Part shown: one piece after another, positions 6,530-8,605 of the stretch | Layout of the letters: each line of letters opens with the position of its first letter | Position numbering within the stretch: position 1 is the stretch's first letter | Origin: Candidatus Omnitrophota bacterium | GTDB taxonomy: Bacteria; Omnitrophota; Gorgyraeia; Pluralincolimonadales; Pluralincolimonadaceae | DNA: 8,605 nt | Direction: 5' to 3' | NCBI GenBank assembly: GCA_028715315.1 | Contig: JAQUSA010000032.1 | Coordinates: 1-8,605 of the forward strand | The notes under the pieces: generated by a model | Seen by the model: the letters and a program-made list of their open reading frames with translations, nothing else | The model's database searches: none | Told to the model about the DNA's origin: nothing | Position numbers and translations under genes: made by a program

Positions 6530-7398
6530 TTGACCGCCTTCTTTAGCGCGCGGCGCATGACTTCAACGGGCGCCCGCTTTCCCGTAAACAGTTCGAATGA
6601 AAGCACGCCCTGGTATAGCAGCATCCCGAGCCCGTTGGCGACCTTAAGCCCGCGCCTCTTAGCTTCCTTCGAAAGCGGCGTCACGGGCGGATTATATACG
6701 ATATCGTATACCGCGAGCTTCCTGTGCAGGGCCTTCGGGTTGACTATGCAGGGGTCGCCCTTGTGCATCCCGACTGGGGTCGTGTTGACAAGCAGGTCCG
6801 AACCCAGGACTTCTTCATGTATCCTCTCTCCGATAAAAGGCGTATATTTAACGCGGCACTTCGGGAAATCCTTCCCGGTCTTTGACGAGAGTTTCTTCGC
6901 GCGTTCTTCCATCTGGTCCGTGAAAGCAATGGAGCGCGCGCCCTCCCTGGCAAGCACGAACGCGATCGCCTGCGCCGCGCCGCCGCATCCGAACAGGAAG
7001 ACGGCCTTGCCCTTAGGGTTGAACTTCAGGTCGCTCTTCAAAGAACGCATAAAACCTTCGCCGTCGGTATTGAAGCCCCTCGTCTTCCCGGCCTTGAAGA
7101 CGACGGTATTCACCGCGCCGATCCCCTTCGCTTCCGGCGACACGGAATCGAGCAGTTTCAATACCGCCTGCTTATGCGGTATCGTCACATTTATCCCGCG
7201 GACACCGAGCGCCTTAAACTTACCGAAGGCGGCCTTGAGTTCGCGCGGTGCCGTCTCGAACGGGATGTATTCCGCGTCAAGCCCCAGATAAGCGAATGCC
7301 GCATTTTGAAAATGCGGCGAAAGCGTGTGCTTGACCGGGAACCCTATTATCCCGAATATTCGAAGAACGGAACTTCCGCTTTTTTTCCTAGATCTCAA
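6517..7398 (-). CDS. aroE: Shikimate dehydrogenase (NADP-dependent)
   Basis: Shikimate dehydrogenase, 293 aa, reduces 3-dehydroshikimate to shikimate with NADPH. The substrate domain shows VKHTLSP (22-28), GINVTIPHK with catalytic K76, GAVNT (94-98) and NTDGEGF with D112. The nucleotide domain has GCGGAAQA (137-144), where GAGGAA is usual. NTTPVGM (205-211), DIVYNPPVTPL (232-242) and NGLGMLLYQG with Q263 close the site. The only usual start I find is TTG at 7398: an in-frame TGA lies just upstream and no ATG, GTG or TTG follows before the first conserved strand. This adds about ten residues (MRSRKKSGSS) before LRIFGIIG, slightly more than typical. The start overlaps the end of leuA by 11 nt, and I see only a weak ribosome site, so coupling to leuA translation is likely. 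Function is certain; the exact N-terminus is less so. Confidence 0.94.
   Translation of the reverse strand: MRSRKKSGSSVLRIFGIIGFPVKHTLSPHFQNAAFAYLGLDAEYIPFETAPRELKAAFGKFKALGVRGINVTIPHKQAVLKLLDSVSPEAKGIGAVNTVVFKAGKTRGFNTDGEGFMRSLKSDLKFNPKGKAVFLFGCGGAAQAIAFVLAREGARSIAFTDQMEERAKKLSSKTGKDFPKCRVKYTPFIGERIHEEVLGSDLLVNTTPVGMHKGDPCIVNPKALHRKLAVYDIVYNPPVTPLSKEAKRRGLKVANGLGMLLYQGVLSFELFTGKRAPVEVMRRALKKAVKCLR
7298..7318. repeat. Near-perfect palindrome, 10-bp arms, within aroE
   Basis: GCCGCATTTT at 7298-7307 and AAAATGCGGC at 7309-7318 are exact reverse complements around a single centre base at 7308. It lies about 80 nt inside aroE and encodes PHFQNAA. That stretch follows the conserved TLSP and contains the usual NAAF motif, so part of the symmetry comes from protein conservation. 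It could be an mRNA hairpin (8-bp stem, 5-nt loop) or a dyad protein site. Confidence 0.45.
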
Positions 7399-8605
7399 TT
7401 CTCAATCTCTTATTTTCCTTGTGCGCCAGTTTATTCGCGGCGTTAAGATACGCCTTCACGCTCGCTTCGATGACGTCGGTCGACGCCGATTTGCCGAGGA
7501 CCATCTTGTCCTTTGAACGGACCCTGACGGTGACTTCCCCGAGCGCGTCCTTGCCCTTCGTGACCGACTGCAACGAATAATCTATCAGCTCGCCCTTGAT
7601 CTTCGTTATCTTGTCTATCGCCTTGCAGCAGGCGTCAACGGGGCCGTCGCCTTCGGCCGATGCGTCCTTGACGCCGGCCTTCGACTGTAATTTCACGGTC
7701 GCGACGGGAGCCTCTCCGGTGCCGGCAACCGTATGGAACGATATGAGTTTCCATGTCTCGGCGAAGCCGCCCATTCCCTCTTCCATTAAAGTCTCTAGGT
7801 CCTCGTCATATATGGACTTCTTCTTGTCGGCCAATATCTTGAAACGTTCGAAGGCTTTCGCGGCCTGCGCTTCGTTCAAGGAATAACCGAGTTTCCTGAG
7901 CTTTTCGGTGAAAGCGTGGCGGCCCGAGTGCTTGCCCATAACGAGGTTCGACGAACTGAGCCCTATCTCGCGCGGGCTCATTATCTCGTATGTGGTCCGC
8001 TTCTTTAAGATACCGTCCTGGTGTATGCCGGACTCGTGCGCGAACGCGTTCTGCCCGACTATCGCCTTGTTCGGCTGTATCATCATGCCGGTCAATTTCG
8101 AGACGAGCCTGCTCGCCTTCGAGATCTCCTCGGTCACTATCCCTGTAGAGAGGTTCCCGAAGAAATCCCTCCTGGTCCTGACGGCCATGACTATCTCTTC
8201 CATCGAGGCGTTTCCCGCGCGCTCGCCGAGGCCGTTTACCGTGCACTCCACCTGCCTCGCGCCGGCCTTTATCGCGGCTATCGAGTTCGCGACCGCCAAG
8301 CCGAGGTCGTTATGGCAGTGGACGCTTATGACCGCGCGGCCGATATTCGGCACGTGGCTCCTGATATCGCGTATCAACCCGCCGTACTCCTCGGGTATCG
8401 CGTATCCTACGGTATCCGGGACATTGATTGTGGTCGCGCCCGCTATAATGACCTGCTCGATTACACGGTAGAGGAATTCCTTCTCGCTCCTCGACGCGTC
8501 TTCCGGAGAGAATTCGATGTCATCCGTGAACCGGCGGGCGTACTTGACCCCTTCGACCGCAAGGCGTATTACCTCGTCCTCGGCCTTCCTCAATTTATAC
8601 TTCAT
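7388..8605 (-). CDS. leuA: 2-isopropylmalate synthase, 5' end cut by the window
   Basis: First committed enzyme of leucine synthesis: condenses acetyl-CoA with 2-oxoisovalerate. The visible 405 residues correspond to roughly residue 105 onward of a protein of about 510 aa. The Met codon at the window edge is internal (MKYKLRK occurs within the TIM barrel of homologues), so the true start lies beyond 8605. Barrel motifs seen: INVPDTVGY (60-68), the metal ligands in SVHCHNDLGLAVAN (H96, H98), NGLGERAGN (124-132) and HESGIHQDGILK (190-201), followed by GKHSGRHAF. Residues about 283-405 form the C-terminal allosteric domain that binds leucine, with the GDGPVDA motif (319-325), so feedback inhibition is expected. 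HSGIHQDG-type sequence plus the regulatory domain favour LeuA over homocitrate synthase. Citramalate synthase shares the regulatory domain and is the main alternative. It overlaps aroE by 11 nt. Confidence 0.93.
   Translation of the reverse strand: MKYKLRKAEDEVIRLAVEGVKYARRFTDDIEFSPEDASRSEKEFLYRVIEQVIIAGATTINVPDTVGYAIPEEYGGLIRDIRSHVPNIGRAVISVHCHNDLGLAVANSIAAIKAGARQVECTVNGLGERAGNASMEEIVMAVRTRRDFFGNLSTGIVTEEISKASRLVSKLTGMMIQPNKAIVGQNAFAHESGIHQDGILKKRTTYEIMSPREIGLSSSNLVMGKHSGRHAFTEKLRKLGYSLNEAQAAKAFERFKILADKKKSIYDEDLETLMEEGMGGFAETWKLISFHTVAGTGEAPVATVKLQSKAGVKDASAEGDGPVDACCKAIDKITKIKGELIDYSLQSVTKGKDALGEVTVRVRSKDKMVLGKSASTDVIEASVKAYLNAANKLAHKENKRLRIEI

Noticed and set aside
8605..8605. Met codon at the window edge as the start of leuA
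   Set aside because: About 100 conserved N-terminal barrel residues would be missing, and MKYKLRK is internal in homologues. The gene is cut by the window, not truncated in nature.

Overview
The window is a dense, single-strand stretch of bacterial chromosome. Eight genes all read on the minus strand, so transcription runs from high to low coordinates: leuA (5' end cut by the window edge), aroE, a type IV prepilin peptidase gene (pilD-like), aroC, aroK, dprA, topA carrying an in-frame ThiS-like domain, and a xerC/xerD-type recombinase gene. There is essentially no intergenic DNA. Junctions run from 13-nt overlaps to an 11-nt gap, and three are 4-nt stop/start overlaps. No stretch over 300 bases lacks a gene. 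I see no RNA gene, mobile element, CRISPR array or clear terminator, and no gene on the plus strand.

By eye the DNA is moderately GC-rich but uses ATA often for isoleucine and AGG/AGA for arginine. With the gene order, this suggests an uncultivated Gram-negative lineage. Candidatus Omnitrophota or a relative is my best guess, at moderate to low confidence, because no marker gene in the window decides it.

Region by region: 8605-7388 encodes most of 2-isopropylmalate synthase (leucine pathway). 7398-4191 holds three shikimate-pathway enzymes (AroE, AroC, AroK) with a membrane prepilin peptidase between AroE and AroC. 4194-3 is a DNA-handling block: DprA (single-strand DNA loading of RecA during transformation), topoisomerase I, and a Xer tyrosine recombinase. 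The dprA-topA-xerC order is also familiar from Firmicutes. Prepilin peptidase and DprA both belong to natural transformation, one at the uptake pilus and one at incoming DNA, so their cotranscription is suggestive.

The standout observation is that the topA reading frame starts with a complete ThiS-type ubiquitin-like sulfur-carrier domain of 67 residues. It ends in Gly-Gly-Gly and is followed at once by an intact TopA that has no start codon of its own. The layout resembles eukaryotic ubiquitin-ribosomal protein fusions and raises the question of cleavage after the glycines.
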